Shown: positions 39,239 through 53,244, counted from the stretch's first letter. The stretch: DNA of 64,000 nucleotides from Vespa crabro (GCF_910589235.1 NC_060955.1:23597172-23661171), one strand, 5' to 3'. Numbers and translations: made by a program. The notes: generated from the sequence alone by a model not told the origin.

Positions 39239-42200
39239 TTACAACCATCTGGAAGTTTCAAAGGACTCCACACCTTCCGCTTTAAGTCGATGAAGTATCG
39301 GTCGATAAATATCCGGAGTGAATGGTAATAACATACCTCTTTGTTGAATCTCACCTGAAATTTATCATTAATATATTAATACGATATAAATCATTATTGA
39401 TGATATGATTACATTAATAATTACCGTCTAAAATCATTTTAACGGCAATAGCAGCGGGATATCCAACGGTACGAGCCATAGCAGAATGTCCTTTTGCATC
39501 GCCATATAATACCAAATTAATTCCTTTAGCTTCTCTTTTATTGTCAGGCCATAATACACCAATGTCGTGTCTCAAAATAACAAGATCTCGTTCGTTCTTT
39601 TCGTAACAAAGTTTCTTCGAAAGATAATAAGTCAATGTGTCCAAAGGCGTATTCAATTTTAATACCAAATTTTCTTCTAATAATCCCAAATCCTCGATAG
39701 CTTGTACACGTTCCTCCGAATTTACTCTTTCCGCGATTTTTCGTTTGAGATTTTCAAAGAAAATTTTGTCGTTAGCCAATCCAAGTAAATTGCATATTAA
39801 TACTCTCTGAAATGAATATGATAAGGTTTATAATTACTTATAATTTTTTTTAATAAAAATATACCTTGTTTATACCCATGTAATATCTGGTCCATTTGGA
39901 TGAAGAATAGGATGAGGATTAGGATCGATAAGTCCAAGATATTGCAATGCCTGTATTGTATCAGAAAATCCTTTGAATCTTAAAGTACCACGTAATACAG
40001 TGCTAGCATTTTGAATTCCATAAAGTTCACGATATATAGTACTATCTCGATTAGGAAATCCCTCTAATGCAAATCCAGGAAGAAAGTCTAGAGATTGTAC
40101 AGCGGACATTAAATCACCGCCACCTGATATTTCTACTTCCTGGAAATGAATCTGGTATTGTAATATATGATCTGAATAATTGTCATTGAAAATTGTTTAA
40201 TACGAGCTATTTGTATACCTGACCATCTCTATGATACTTAGCTGGTGCCAATGTATTTAACAAAGCACCTTTAGGCGACCAGCTGAATTTGTATCTTAAA
40301 GGATTAAAAGAGCATTCAGGTGCGGGTAAACCGCCACACCATGAGACAAATGATTCTATCTTTCCGCCAGCTTTTCGTACGTCATCGAAACATTCCAAAG
40401 CTAACAAATGATCTATACCAGGATCGAGACCTATTTCATTCAAAACTGTAATACCTGCAGCAACGGCTCTGAAAAAGACGATATAAACAAGGAAGTTGTT
40501 TAAAAATATCAATTGATCGTTAAATCAAAAACATACACTTACTCTTCGTGAAGCTCCTTGACATGATCATTCATATAACTAGCTGTTACTAAGTGCGTTT
40601 TAGTTTCGATGCAAGCCTTAGCAATAACATGATGCAACGAATAGGGTAATAAAGATACAACAACGTCTGCAGATCCAATAATATCCTCCAAGATGTCTGG
40701 TCTTTCAAGAACATTTAAGAACATAGGTTCAACACCAGGAAATCGATTGGCCAATGCATCAGCCTCATCTTTCAATTGAGATACTACAACGATTTTGATA
40801 CTGTTATCTCTATGAAGATATTCGACGACTGGCGCTGAAACATGTCCAGCCCCTAATATGACAACCTAAATGACAACAAACAAACAAATTCGACATTGGA
40901 AATATTTTTCCGTATATTTCAAATATTCTTATTTTACTTTATTAACAATAAATTTCTATTCTTGTTCGATGTTTTCGTCGAACAATTTGATAAATCTATC
41001 TTAAACATACGGATAAACTTATTTACATACATATATATATATATAGATATATATAGATAGATAGAGAGAGAGATTACCGTTTTATTTTGTTTATCCCCGT
41101 TATCAGCTTTATGTCTACTTCGATGATTCAATTGTCGAAGTTCTTGGATATATTCAAAATTTGGCGTTAATTTTCCATTCGATGCGATTATGGCATCATT
41201 GACGACTGGGCTAAAATTATGTTCCTCCAATGGTTTCTTAGCGTCCGACATTATGACTTCAAGGGCATACGGATACAAAAGATTACCGAAAAAGTCCGTA
41301 GATTCTTTGGGAAGTTGCGTTGGCATGTTATCAATCGAACATACTAAGACTCCTGGACCTTTGAACGATTTCGTGTCTTTGTTACGATCAGCGTCATAAA
41401 GACAAAATGGTGTATCAATCGTTGTACATTCATTCATGAATCTAAAAAAAATTGATAATGACGCGTGATAAATATATTTTTCTTCTTTTTTCTTTTTATT
41501 ATTATTATTATTATTATGTTCTCTTTCCGAAGTAATGATATTTATTCGCTTACTCTATACTACCACCGGGATCAGCTGAAATATCACAAATTGCTAACAT
41601 TCGATGAGGCAAAGCTGGTGCACCAACGCTGATGGGTAACCAAGGTGTATTGGCAGGTCTTAACAAATACTTTGCATCTGGTATGGTCAATAATTTTGGC
41701 GAATCAACTGCCCAATAAATACCATTTATTATAACCGAAGTATAAGGTGCTATCTTTTTACTAAACGTAGATATATATCTATCTGAATGTTTATCGTATT
41801 CGTTTGAATCAAAACCACCGCCATCTTTTCTTTCCAAATGATGCCTCCGTCTTACTTCACAGGCATAAATTTTGGTGGTATCTTAGAAATAAATAAAAAA
41901 TGATTACAATAAAATAAATATAAATGATATTCATATATTATTATTTTTCTTTTTTTTCTATCATTTACCTCCATGCTCCGCTACTTTTCTAAGCATTTCC
42001 GGTGGTACATATTCGTGAGGAAGTTCTTGTAATACTTCTTGGCCCCCTTGACTTACGTTTCCACTACCCGTAAAAACAAAGGTCAAAGGTCCAATAGATT
42101 TCGGCATAGCGCCCAATGCTATTTCATATCCAGCATCTCTTATAGATTGTCTTGCCATTGACGAATCTCTATAATTATGTGCTGGTCCGATATGCTGAGA

Positions 42201-42951
42201 ATTTCATCAATTATCAACGATATATCAGATAAAATTTTAATACAATAGCACGTTGAAGGATATACCATAAATGGTGTATGATGACCTAATGCAAGTAATC
42301 TAAGCCCTAATCCATGCAATATGTTGACCATACCAGCAACCCCAGCGTATTTGCCAAACGCCACGACTCTTTGTCCATTTTGATCAGTTAATTTTTCGTA
42401 ATCCAATAAACGTATATTTTTTTCCAAAATTGCATCTAACAATGGCATATTATTCTCTTGTGCCTTTATCGTGTGAGAAAAGAAGCAATACGTTTTATTA
42501 GGTATCAAATGATCGATCGGTACTTGCTTGACCCCAAAAATGACAGATGCAGAACTGATGTCTTCTTGTATGAGGGCACCCGCTGCCTGATAACTTTGAA
42601 CCGGATAAGCTCTTCTATTGCTAGGTTGGACTATCACTTTTACACCTGCTCTGACTAATCGGCGAACGTTCGATGGTGCCAATGGTGCTCGTCTTTCCCA
42701 TACTGATTGATCTTCTCGTCTTATCGCTATAACTCTTCCTTTTAGAGTCTAAAAATACATGATTTGTTTAAATAATTATATATATATATATATATGTATA
42801 TCATAAATTTAGATTCTCAACTCTCGAATATTTGTTTAGAAAATAATTAATATCTTACGCTGGTATCGCGGATACTGTGCGTTAGAAAACGTATTGATTT
42901 CAATTTAAAAAGATACTTCTGTTTTAATTTAAAAAATCCTAATATACACAT
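39239..42951 (-). CDS. LKRSDH: Lysine-ketoglutarate reductase/saccharopine dehydrogenase, bifunctional, mitochondrial
   Basis: Alpha-aminoadipic semialdehyde synthase: lysine plus 2-oxoglutarate to saccharopine (NADPH), then to aminoadipic semialdehyde plus glutamate (NAD+), the main mitochondrial lysine breakdown route. Exons: 42951-42859, 42748-42266, 42194-41969, 41881-41554, 41441-41078, 40865-40543, 40468-40219, 40139-39876, 39806-39425, 39354-39239; all phases agree, 942 residues (human about 926). Exon 1 encodes a 31-residue basic leader nearly free of acidic residues, consistent with a mitochondrial presequence. The LKR domain runs from about 32 (RREDQSVWERRAPLAP) with FGKYAGVAGMV. 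The SDH domain starts at 499 with a Rossmann VVILGAGHVSAP motif and ends in FETSRWL. In insects it also limits lysine flow; no separate LKR-only end was seen. Confidence 0.96.
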
Positions 42952-43833
42952 AATATAATATTTTCTTATGATTAACGATATCACGAGGAAAGGAAAAAAA
43001 TATTTTGCGTCAACGTTTTGCACCATCCATTCACTATTAAAGATATATACTGTATGAAGATTGATCCGAATAAAGAGAAATGTATTCGTTAAATGAAAAT
43101 ATGTTATTAGTTAATAGGACATTAGCTTGCGTTTCATGAATCGTATCATACTTTGATAGGCTATAGGTCATCGAGTTCATGATAGTAAGTAATAAAATAC
43201 TGATAAGACAAATGTTACAAATCGCTGATATATAAGTGAATAATAATATAAAAAATAAGTTTTTGGATTTGATAATTCTCATTATTTTTTCTCATTATAT
43301 TTTTGCTTTATTTAAAGATAATCATACAATTTATTCTGTAAATTTGTCTCGACAATTTGTTCATTATTTCTAATTTCAAAAATAAAATTAATCTCAATGA
43401 AACTGCAGCGTCTGTTATTGTTACTTTAGGCACAATTGAAAAAACGATAAACACGTTTTTGGCATTATAATTTGTTTATTAAAATGTTAAAACATAGCTA
43501 TGCCATTTTAGATTCGTGTCAAATAGTCGAAGCTCATATAGAACCATTATCGCACGTATTTATTTATTCGTACAAATAACACTTAGAAAGATAAGAAACA
43601 AAGTTGATAATGTAACACTTGTCAGGAAGTATTTTTTATTATTTAATTTAAAACAGTGACATTCAACGAAGTAATCAACAAATATATTCATTTTTTAATA
43701 TGACAATATTCTTATTATATTGTTATAATATTTCTATCTAGTATAAGACAAATAAAAATTTCTTTTTCTTTTTATTAGCTATAAATATCAATATATACAT
43801 ATATTAAAAATATAATATAATTTTTTCTAATCA
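42952..43833. other. Intergenic spacer LKR/SDH-TFIIF alpha
   Basis: About 0.9 kb, AT-rich, with no recognised ORF or RNA. It holds the LKR/SDH promoter and the TFIIF-alpha 3' UTR, with several AATAAA-like signals on the minus strand. Confidence 0.5.
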
Positions 43834-44910
43834 TTAATTCGATTGCGCTTTAATCGATAAATACATTTTATTTTTAATGGTTTGTTTGGTAGGATTAATC
43901 TTCTTCAATATTTGAGTCATAATATTAACAAGTTGTTCAGATGTGAGACCAGTCTTTTTGGATTTGAATTTTTGCAAAAGTTCCGTCGTAGTCATTGGTT
44001 TACGCATCAAATATCGTCTAACTGCATCTTCAGTGATTCCAGATTCACTGTAAAAAAAGAAAAAGAATAAATAGTCTCTTATCATTCAATTATAAAAATT
44101 CAATATATATATATATATTTATATATATATATATAATTTAAATTTAGATGAAAAATTTTACCTAGCCCCTGGTATATAAGAAGTTACTGGAACTAAATTG
44201 AAGTTATCTAACTTTAATTTTTTAGCCTGTGATAAATCAGGAGAGCCAGATTGTTTTCTCTTAAAGGGATCAACTGCATTGGTTGCTGCTGGTGTTGGTG
44301 TTGCAGATCTTGAGCTGTGTGCACTATTTGATTTTTTATTATCTTTTTCTTTTAATGTATCAGATTCTGAACCAGAATCACTTGAAAAGTCACTAGAGGA
44401 ATCCTTGCCAGGCGCAGACTTTTTCGTATCCTTCTTTTTATTCTGTTTCTTCTTTTTCTTCTTGTCCTTCTTACCAACTGGATCTTTATCTTTATCCTAA
44501 ATGACAACAAACATTTCATTAAATAAAATTAAATATATATCGAACTGATAAAAATAATGATATCTGATAGTCTTACCTTATCATCCTTTTCCTTATTTTC
44601 TTCATTTTCATCCTTATCTTCATCACCTTCTTTTTTATCCGTTTGTTCTTCGTCTTCCTCGTCTTCGTCAGATGCAAGTAATTTTCTTAAAGCATCCTCT
44701 TCTGCTACGGATTTGATTTCCTTCTGTTGTTCCAATTCGGATTCAGAATCAGACGAATCAGAAATGTAATCGCATTCTCTTCCTTCCTCATCACCATCGT
44801 CACTTTCTTCAAATGCTTCGTCGTCCGATGTGTTTTTCTTCTTTTTCTTTTTCTGTATCTCCACTGGAAATAAATCAATTTATACAATTTTTAGTTAAAA
44901 CGTTTGCATG

Positions 44911-44943
<33 letters not shown>

Positions 44944-45993
44944 CGTGACATTACATACACTTTCCTTTTTTCTTCTTCTTCGTATTATCTTCATCCTCAG
45001 AACCTTTTTTGCTTTGTTCGTCACTTAATGAATCATCATCGTCACTGTCTATCCATTCATCCATTTCTGATATCTTTAATTCCTTATCCTTTTTACCAGA
45101 TTTTTTACCTTTACCACCATCTATTAATTCCTCTTCGTCTCCACCTTCTTCGTCATTTCGCAATCTTTTTCGTAACATCAATGAAAAATAATTCATTACT
45201 TTGTTCCTACGACTAAATTCCTGTTCCGCTTCTTCGGCGCTAAGTGCCTTATATCTTTGGATAGGTTGAAAGTTATACCTAAACATAGAAAATTATAATA
45301 TTTTTTTTTTTTTTTTCTTTTTTCTTTAAATATGAATATATATGTATATAAATATATCAATAATAAAAAAGAAGATCTTATACCACTCGTGCAATGGAAA
45401 AGCTTCAATGGCACCATCGGCAGCATGCGTAAATACATAGTAAGCTGCATTTTCACTTATACCACCTTCTCGTATGCCTTTGAATTTTTTCCCCGTCTTT
45501 CCACCAGACTTAAGAATCCACGGTTGATCTTCCGGCTTATATTTTCTACTCGTAATACCAAACTTTTTTCTCCTGGCCTCCTCTCTTGCATCTCGTCCAA
45601 ATTCTGATCCTGCACCAAACTTTGGCATCTCCTCCTCCACCCCTTTATATTCTTTCATATTATTTTCACGTTCCATTTTCACTTGTTTCCATTTGGAAAA
45701 ATCAACGTTTAATGTTGCATTGAAACGCATAACATTATGCTTCTTTTTACTATTCCTACGAAATAAAAAGCTTACAGTTTCAATTTGTTATGAGTTTGAA
45801 TGACAAATAAATGAAAAATTACGTACTTGGGTACTCTTATACTGAATTCTTGTACAGATGGTACACCGGGAGGCTGTAGGGATAAAAAAAAAAAAAGATC
45901 AGCAAAAAAAAATAGGAAATATAGAAGGAAAATTATACTTTTCAAAAATATTTATACAGATTAACGTACCTTTGGTGGTGCAATAGCTGTCAT
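43834..45993 (-). CDS. TfIIFalpha: General transcription factor IIF alpha subunit (RAP74)
   Basis: Large subunit of TFIIF, which binds RNA polymerase II in preinitiation complexes and in early elongation and recruits the CTD phosphatase FCP1 through its C-terminal winged helix. Exons: 45993-45970, 45873-45827, 45755-45384, 45278-44959, 44863-44577, 44496-44162, 44047-43834; in phase, 532 residues. The N-terminal dimerisation domain contains VDFSKWKQVKMERE, EFGRDAREEARRKKFG and AYYVFTHAADGAIEAFPLHEW. The middle third alternates acidic runs (Glu/Asp/Ser) and basic Lys runs, as in RAP74. The last 70 residues form the winged helix (DAVRRYLMRKPMTTTELLQKF). The start MTAIAPPK sits on an 8-codon exon. 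About 1.1 kb separates it from divergent AP-3 sigma. Confidence 0.95.
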
Positions 45994-46803
45994 TTTGTTT
46001 TCTTAAAATAATCTATATGAATAAAATTAAATAAATATTCTATAAATATGCGGCAATCCAAATAGATTACCAAACGTTAAATTGTTTTCTCTTAAAAAAT
46101 ATTTAAGATAATGTACTTCTGATATATTGTTACTATGCAAGTGCAACGAGCACGTGCATACGTTGATGCAACCAAAAGTTAGGAACGTAATAAACGAGAT
46201 ACAACAGTAGGATGATGAACTTACATATCAACAGGTGGCACTTCCGTCGCTTCAAACGTTTGCCTTACTTTAAGAGTGTTCTCATTATTTTCTATTCGAA
46301 GCCTATGTGACTTCAGCGATAGGTGTGGACAAAATATGAACTACGAATACGAGCGGGAAAATTTGAACTACAAACACTATCCATGAATCTAATATATCGG
46401 TTTTGTTGATTATTATTCTCTCAATTTAAAAACAATGATTTAATCTAGATCATTCTTTTTTCAAATTTTTGAATATTTAACAAAATTCTTTTGTTCTTTG
46501 TCAGATGACATAAAAAAATTTCTTTCATATAATTAATCCTATTGTTAAAAGGATAGCGTTAGAAGGATATAACGTATAGAGGGGTCAATGATTCTCTATT
46601 ACTCCTGTAGTTCATATTTTATTCGTACATGGCGCTAAAATCGCATACATTAGAATCTTTGGATAGTGGACAGTGTTATAACGCGTTATAATGTATTATA
46701 ACATTAGAATTGGATTTTAGACTTTAGTGATAATTTGTTTAATATCGTATATGATAAATTTTGATAAATGATAAAAAACCTTATGTATTAATAATAATTA
46801 TAC

Positions 46804-46850
<47 letters not shown>

Positions 46851-47132
46851 GTTAAAATATTTTCATTTTGTATGAACAATAATCTGAATTAATTAACGCT
46901 ATGAAGGAATTACGGCGTAGTGAAAAGCTTAGGATTAAAAATATTATACTATGATAGATATTGATGTTTATTTAATTAAAAGAGATGTACGTGAATTATA
47001 TTCTTATCGTGTAAAGATCATCAATTCTGATCTCGTTTACGTACATATGCCAACAATTGTGCATTCTTGTATATAACCTTTCGTCTATAACGATATAGAA
47101 TTAATAATAATTTATCCTCAACCTTTGTCATC
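45994..47132. promoter_or_regulatory. Divergent promoter interval TFIIF alpha / AP-3 sigma
   Basis: The interval between two head-to-head housekeeping genes. It contains an ATGGCGC motif at 46629-46635, a motif that recurs upstream of other genes in this window, and an AT array at about 46803-46850. No TATA or Inr/DPE pair was identified. AP-3 sigma transcription likely begins within a few hundred bases of 47133. Confidence 0.4.
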
Positions 47133-48477
47133 ATGATTAAGGCCATTTTAGTTTTTAATAATCATGGAAAGCCACGACTTTCAAAGTTTTACCAATACTT
47201 CGTAAGTATATATAAATGTTTGTTTTTACAATCGATAATACGATTTAGATTCATCGGTTATTTAGACTCCAATATCGGTTATATGATTGCAACATTATTA
47301 ATTTATTTTTTTTTTTTTTTAGAATGAAGATATGCAACAACAGATCATTAAAGAAACGTTTCAACTTGTATCAAAAAGGGACGATAATGTTTGTAACTTT
47401 TTGGAGGGTGGTAGTCTAATAGGAGGATCCGATTATAAATTAATTTATCGCCATTATGCCACCCTTTATTTTGTATTTTGCGTTGACAGTTCTGAATCAG
47501 AACTTGGCATTCTAGATCTGATACAAGTTTTTGTAGAAACTTTGGACAAATGTTTTGAAAATGTGTGTGAACTCGATCTTATTTTTCACGTTGATAAAGT
47601 TCATTATATACTTAATGAATTAGTGATGGGTGGTATGGTATTAGAAACTAACATGACAGAAATACTTACAAGAATAGAGGATCAAAACAAATTGGAAAAA
47701 CAAGAGGTAAGTTCTACAATTGTAATATTTATTTTATCTAATCTTTATAAATATTTTTTTTTTTTTTTTGCTTAAATTACTAAACAAATGCTTTGCTAAT
47801 AATATGAAAATACAGTTTTACCACATAATGCTTTTTAAATTGATACAAGATAAATTATTTAACATTACTTATGTCATCTCTTAAATATTATATATTCTTT
47901 TCTAAATAGCTAAGTAATTTAATAAAATATTAGAATATATATATTTATACATACATACATTCATACACACACATATATATGTATATATATATATATATGT
48001 ATTCTATAAATATTCAGTACTGATATTTAATTAAAAGAGTAAAATTTGTTACAAACTTATTATAGATAATAAGTTTATTTGTTTCATTCGTTGAATTTTA
48101 AATCATTGAAGTAAATGTACAAGATTTTCAATTTTCCTTTAGGCCATTAACATCTTAGAATATATTTATAAGAATATAATAAGCAAATGAATAATTGAAA
48201 TAACAAGTAAATGTCATATTAACCAAGCTTCGAACATTTAATTACTTGTAGTAATTTGTTTGATTGCTAGCTGTGCATGTTTGGTATGCTCCGTAAAGCA
48301 GTTTCATGTGGTGGTAGGACTGATCAACCTAACATCAATTTTAGGGGACTTACAGATCAGGACGATCTTGCTCACCTCGTCCGTTTGTCCTTCTGGGGCC
48401 CCCTCCTTAAGTAAATCAGCAGTAGACAATCTGGCCACTTTAAATAAATTCAGTCCTATGTACAATTGTCTGTGATT

Positions 48478-48517
<40 letters not shown>

Positions 48518-48977
48518 CTTTTTTTTCTATTTTTTTTTTCTTTCTTTTTTTTCTTCTTTTTTTTCTCTCTCTCTCTCTCTCTCTCCTTTCGTTACTAAGA
48601 ACTTAAAACATAAATCTTTTTCATAGCTTCATACAATCGCCGTTCATAACACGCATGATAATACTATTGTTTATAAATGTCTGCTCCATGACAGTGCCTT
48701 CTTATTGCAATTGTATACGTCGCAATAATACATAAATAAAATATGTATTGTGTAGCTATTTATTATTTGTCTTCACTCCTGGAAATGAATTGCTATCGAT
48801 TAATCCCAAGAATTTGCCCATTTTCCATTTTCTCCATCCATATAATGTGTGCAGGCGGGAATCATAGCTGCGCCAGCGCGTGCTGTATCGGCGGTGAAGA
48901 ATATGAATATTCCTCAACAAATAAAGGATATGAAGCTACCTGATTTACCGCAAGCAATAAAAGATCTCAAATTCTGA
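47133..48977 (+). CDS. or: AP-3 complex subunit sigma
   Basis: Small sigma subunit of the AP-3 adaptor, which sorts cargo to lysosome-related organelles; the Drosophila orthologue is orange, an eye pigment granule gene. Exons: 47133-47201, 47323-47706, 48855-48977; in phase, 191 residues, equal to the family. The longin-type start MIKAILVFNNHGKPRLSKFY is intact, followed by YRHYATLYFVFCVDSSESEL and LDLIFHVDKVHYILNELVMGG. The C-terminal tail AGIIAAPARAVSAVKNM marks AP-3 rather than AP-1/2 sigma. Intron 2 (1.15 kb) carries a GC-rich coding-like island at about 48255-48475 and CT repeats. It converges on GATAD1, with 0.8 kb between stop codons. Confidence 0.95.
48255..48475. other. GC-rich coding-like island in AP-3 sigma intron 2
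   Basis: About 220 bp of clearly higher G+C than the rest of the intron. The minus strand reads a protein-like frame with LYIGLNLFKVARLSTADLL followed by KEGAPEGQTDE and then a strong 5' splice-like GAG/GTGAGC. The + strand has its own 71-codon frame. Upstream of the minus frame is a purine GA tract, a poor acceptor context. I do not recognise the sequence. Candidates: an exon of an antisense gene, a transposable-element fragment, or a processed pseudogene piece. Confidence 0.3.
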
Positions 48978-49782
48978 CCAGCCGTTACATCGTTGGCTCC
49001 CAGCTGACTGCTTTCTTCTACCAACCAAGGTACAAGCGATAATACTACAAGGATAGTCTTTCCTTCCCTTCGAGTGAATGAAAATGCACCAATGTTGCCC
49101 AACACCTCGTACATCTCGTCTCAACGATATCAGAGTTAAAGTGTATAAAGAACTATTTAAACAGTTGTCTTCTCTGTGCTGAAAAACAACAACAAAAAAA
49201 AAAAAAAAAAAAAAAAAAAAGAAAAAAGAAAATGTTTCCAACAAAGGAGAATATTATGAATCGATCAATTTCAGATCAATTTTTACATTGATATCTGAAA
49301 GAAAATTTCTTACGTAAGTGTAAAGAAAAATCAAAGAATACATTTAATGTTTTGCGGACAAAAGAGAACAGACATAATTTTACTCTCTATATTTCGGAAA
49401 TATAGACTGTTCAATGTTGTTCCTGTATAGTTAACGAAGATAAATCTATGTTACTACATACCAATATTATTGCATTTCTCCCATTATCCATAATAATGAA
49501 CTTATGATATTTTGTTTATTAAAAATACAACACTCCCTTATATTGTTATTAAAAATCATTAAACATTCGTGTTATAATGTAATAAAAGTATATTTAATAA
49601 ATATTTCTCTGACATATCTTAAATATTTATAATATTTGCCGTTTGTTAGTATTTATTTTGTTTTATGAAATAAAATCCAAAAGGAATAGAAGTAAACGGT
49701 ATACAATTAATTGGCAGGTATTTACAGTTATAGACAAATCTTTATCTAAGAAGAAATAAGATCTTTTTTACTAAGGATATTA
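48978..49782. other. Convergent 3' interval AP-3 sigma / GATAD1
   Basis: 3' UTRs of both genes. AATAAA-type signals are present on both strands near 49560-49680. A poly-A run is at about 49195-49220. Nothing else is recognised. Confidence 0.5.
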
Positions 49783-50688
49783 TCATTTTTTAAATGTATT
49801 TATCTCATTCCTCAAAGTTGTCCATACGTATCCAACACCTTTCTCCAATAATGGCGGAGGATATGGAGTATTTTTAAGTTTATAATAATCCGATGGGGCG
49901 TGCATAACAAATTCCATGCATTCCAATTTACGTGGCAAATCTTCCTCTGGTCCGACTATATAAGTTTCCGGACAAAATCCTTCTTCTGGCGGTGGACTAT
50001 TATGATTAATAGTTAATCTTTTAATTTATTTCAAGGAACAATACGTATTATACAATACATAATAATGATAAAAAAAAAAATAAAAAAAAAAAAAAATATT
50101 CTTATATATACCTTGCAGTGGTTGGCAAAAGCCAGGTTACGGCTGCGCTTTTTTCACAATACTGATCGGTAAGTAATCCACGTATTTGGGCATAATAAAT
50201 GCCACCGTCGATGTCCTGCATGGAAACTATATCGCCGACTTGAAAATAAGTACCTTTATAGAAGACAAAATTGCTGGTGACCGGAGTTGCTGTGGCAGTA
50301 GGAGCTTTCACTGGCTGGATACAACGATGGAAGATATATATTTAAAAGGTGTACTTAAAAAAAAAAACATATTAATTAATATTATAAATTTGAACAGATG
50401 GAACTATACCGTTTTTTTAAACAGATTTCGCCTCCCTTTACCCTTTGGAACAATCTTATGTGGGCCGCTTGATTTCGAATTACAATACCTCGTGATCCTT
50501 GTACTTCGTCTAATAGGTTTTAACGTTCCACTTTTGTCGTCATCCTCGTTCTTCGTTTCACCATTAGCTTCGGCGGATCTTTTTTTCTCCAGACAATCAT
50601 TGCATAGATTACCGGATTCGGTGGAGTGCCAAAGTGGTGTTTCCTTAGTCCCGCAATTAACACACTCAGGTTTACTACCGAGAGGCAT
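49783..50688 (-). CDS. GATAD1: GATA zinc finger domain-containing protein 1
   Basis: Chromatin-associated reader-complex protein; mammalian GATAD1 binds H3K4me3-associated complexes. Exons: 50688-50410, 50314-50112, 49996-49783; in phase, 231 residues (human about 270). A single N-terminal GATA finger is clear: CVNC, 16 residues including TPLWHS, then CNDC. A basic, Lys/Arg-rich linker with TLKPIRRSTRI follows. The BAH-like second half contains YFQVGDIVSMQDIDGGIYYAQ and ends with the family block LECMEFVMHAPSDYYKLKN. The start MPLGSKPECVNC matches the family N-terminus. An ATGGCGC motif lies 276 bp upstream (50964-50970). Confidence 0.95.
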
Positions 50689-51340
50689 CAGATTCCAATT
50701 TTCAATTCTTATTAATTATCGATCCATTAAAAGGTAGCTGACAAAAAAACTTTTTCCACCTGCACTCCAAAGTTTTCGTCCAATAGCTTTGTTGATGATT
50801 TTCCTCGGCTGTCATTTCGAATATTATTTACACGAATACAAGCAAATAAATGAACGTTCGTACGTACGTATATGAAATCTATGATAAAGAAATGGGAAAA
50901 AAGAAGAATAAATGCAGTACGATTCATGAAGAACGAATTATTAGAATCCATGAAATATCTATCATGGCGCCACATACGAACGTTATTTCGAATTAATCGC
51001 AAAATATAAATTAACGGATAACAATTGTATAACGTCAATTATGAAATATTTTTATTTTATTCGATTAAATATAATCAAGATCCTTTGAGAATTTATTAAA
51101 TTGATAAAGCAAAAAAAAAAAAAAAAAAAAGAAGAAGAAGAGAAAACAATTTTTACTTACCAATAGAAAGAAGAGAAATCTATTTTACCGACGATAAAAA
51201 AAACAATACTAAGCGACGACAGTGCGCCTCTATACGTATGCACATTAGTTATCTTAACAATACGACGAACCAACTGGAAACTAAGAGAAATATTTTCAAT
51301 TAAAGAAGAAGAAGAAGAAGAAAAAAAAAAATAATAATAA

Positions 51341-51371
<31 letters not shown>

Positions 51372-51506
51372 AAGAAAAACAAAAAAAGGAAAAAATATTC
51401 TTCCTCGACAATATATTACAAATGTTAAATATTCACGTGCGTTAATATATCAAATATAATAAAAGCGAACGGAGAGATAATATCGTTATCGATCGTTATT
51501 ACTGTG

Positions 51507-51540
<34 letters not shown>

Positions 51541-52033
51541 AAAAAGGAAAGAAAGATAAAAAAAGGAAAGAGAAAATAATGGAACGATAAAAAAGAAAAG
51601 AAGAAGAAGAGGATGAAGGAGAAAAAATAAATAAAAGAAGAAAAAATAATGAAGCTTCCGAGAAAACAAATGTGTATCCGATGTTTTGAATGAAAACACT
51701 GTCCGTCGGTAATGTGTATTGAAAAAAAGAAATATAGTCGAAGCTATTCCACTACTATTTCCTCCTCTGTATTATCGATCTGGTTCGGTCCGATGTGGAC
51801 ATGCGTTTAACGTTATAACTTCATTGTGACAAATGCCCTGTTCGGGGTATCCTGTTTTTTTTGAGTGTTCATCGTTCGGATAAATTTTTTCATTGGTTCA
51901 AATAAATTCTAGAATATTATCGTCGTCTAGAATGCTATGTAAAATCCGATTTGTGATGATGGACGTCATAAAAGTTCATTGATCGAACAACGAATTATTT
52001 CTCTCTCTCTTTCTCTCTCTTTCTCTTTCTCTC

Positions 52034-52070
<37 letters not shown>

Positions 52071-52240
52071 ATCTGTCTGTCTCTCTGTCTGTCTCTTTCT
52101 CTCTAGTGTTTGCAACATGTGCCTTTTCTATCTGTGAGTAGAAAATATTTATTTATATATATTTAAATATATATATATATATTAAAATTGTTCAATTGAA
52201 TAAATCTCTTTCGTGTTTTTTTTGTTGTTATTATTATTAC

Positions 52241-52292
<52 letters not shown>

Positions 52293-53244
52293 TTTTTGCT
52301 TTCCTCTTTTTTCCTTTTTCATTTTTATTTTATTTTAATTCTTTTTATTCTTTTTCATTTTTCTCATCCTTTTTCTCAAAAATCTAATCGGTAATATACG
52401 ATTAAACATTTGTTTCGACTAATGTAGTCGAAATAAAATTTCTAAAGTACATAATTTCTATATATTTGTTCACGCAATATATATAAAACATTCTGTTATT
52501 ATTAATGTTATAAAAACAAAACAAAAAATGATAATTATATAATTAGATAAAAAAAAAGTATTGAAGTTTTTAATAATACCGTTATACAGACGTACGAGCA
52601 CTTAATGCCAATGATCAGTTTGTAAAATTATCGTTGATAGGTTAAATCATTTTTCGAAAATCCTATGTATATTCTACACCTTTGATTTTGTTCTTGTTCT
52701 TATATATATTTTTTTTTTTTTTTTACTAATTATTATTTCTTTTTTTTCTTTGCTGAAAAATTAACTATGCCATATTTGTTTCTTCGACATATTTCTATCT
52801 TTTTTTTTCTTGATTTTTCTTTCTCTTTCTTTTTTTTTCATAAACTTACGATATATATGTATATATATACACATAAAAGAAGTTTATATATAATGATCGA
52901 TATATTACATGTTACACGTCAGCGATGTATCATGACATTACATGTGTTGTTATTTAAGTTGCTATATAGATTTAAATCGAATATTATAAGTGAAATAATG
53001 AAAAGTAAATTGTTTTATATAAATAATTTCTAGAAAAAGAAAAAATATATATATATATATATATACGTAAATAAATATTTATGTATAAAAAAATTTATCA
53101 AATTGATCGAAGAATTATAAATAAAAATATATATTTAAGAGAGAGATATTTGGTAGCTGATTTTGTTTGTTTTTTGTTTTAATTATTTATTGTGACTCTT
53201 GATCATTCGCCTAATATTTCTTTGCTATTTTTCTTTTATTATTA

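Noticed and set aside
44198..45191. Plus-strand Ser/Phe-rich ORFs over TFIIF alpha
   Set aside because: They are antisense shadows of the Lys/Glu-rich RAP74 coding exons.
47707..47775. AP-3 sigma frame running past exon 2
   Set aside because: It begins with GTAAGT and becomes poly-Phe. The true third exon at 48855 restores the conserved AP-3 tail.
48914..49244. Minus-strand ORFs over the AP-3 sigma 3' end
   Set aside because: They overlap its last exon and 3' UTR antisense and contain a poly-Phe run. No splice or domain support.
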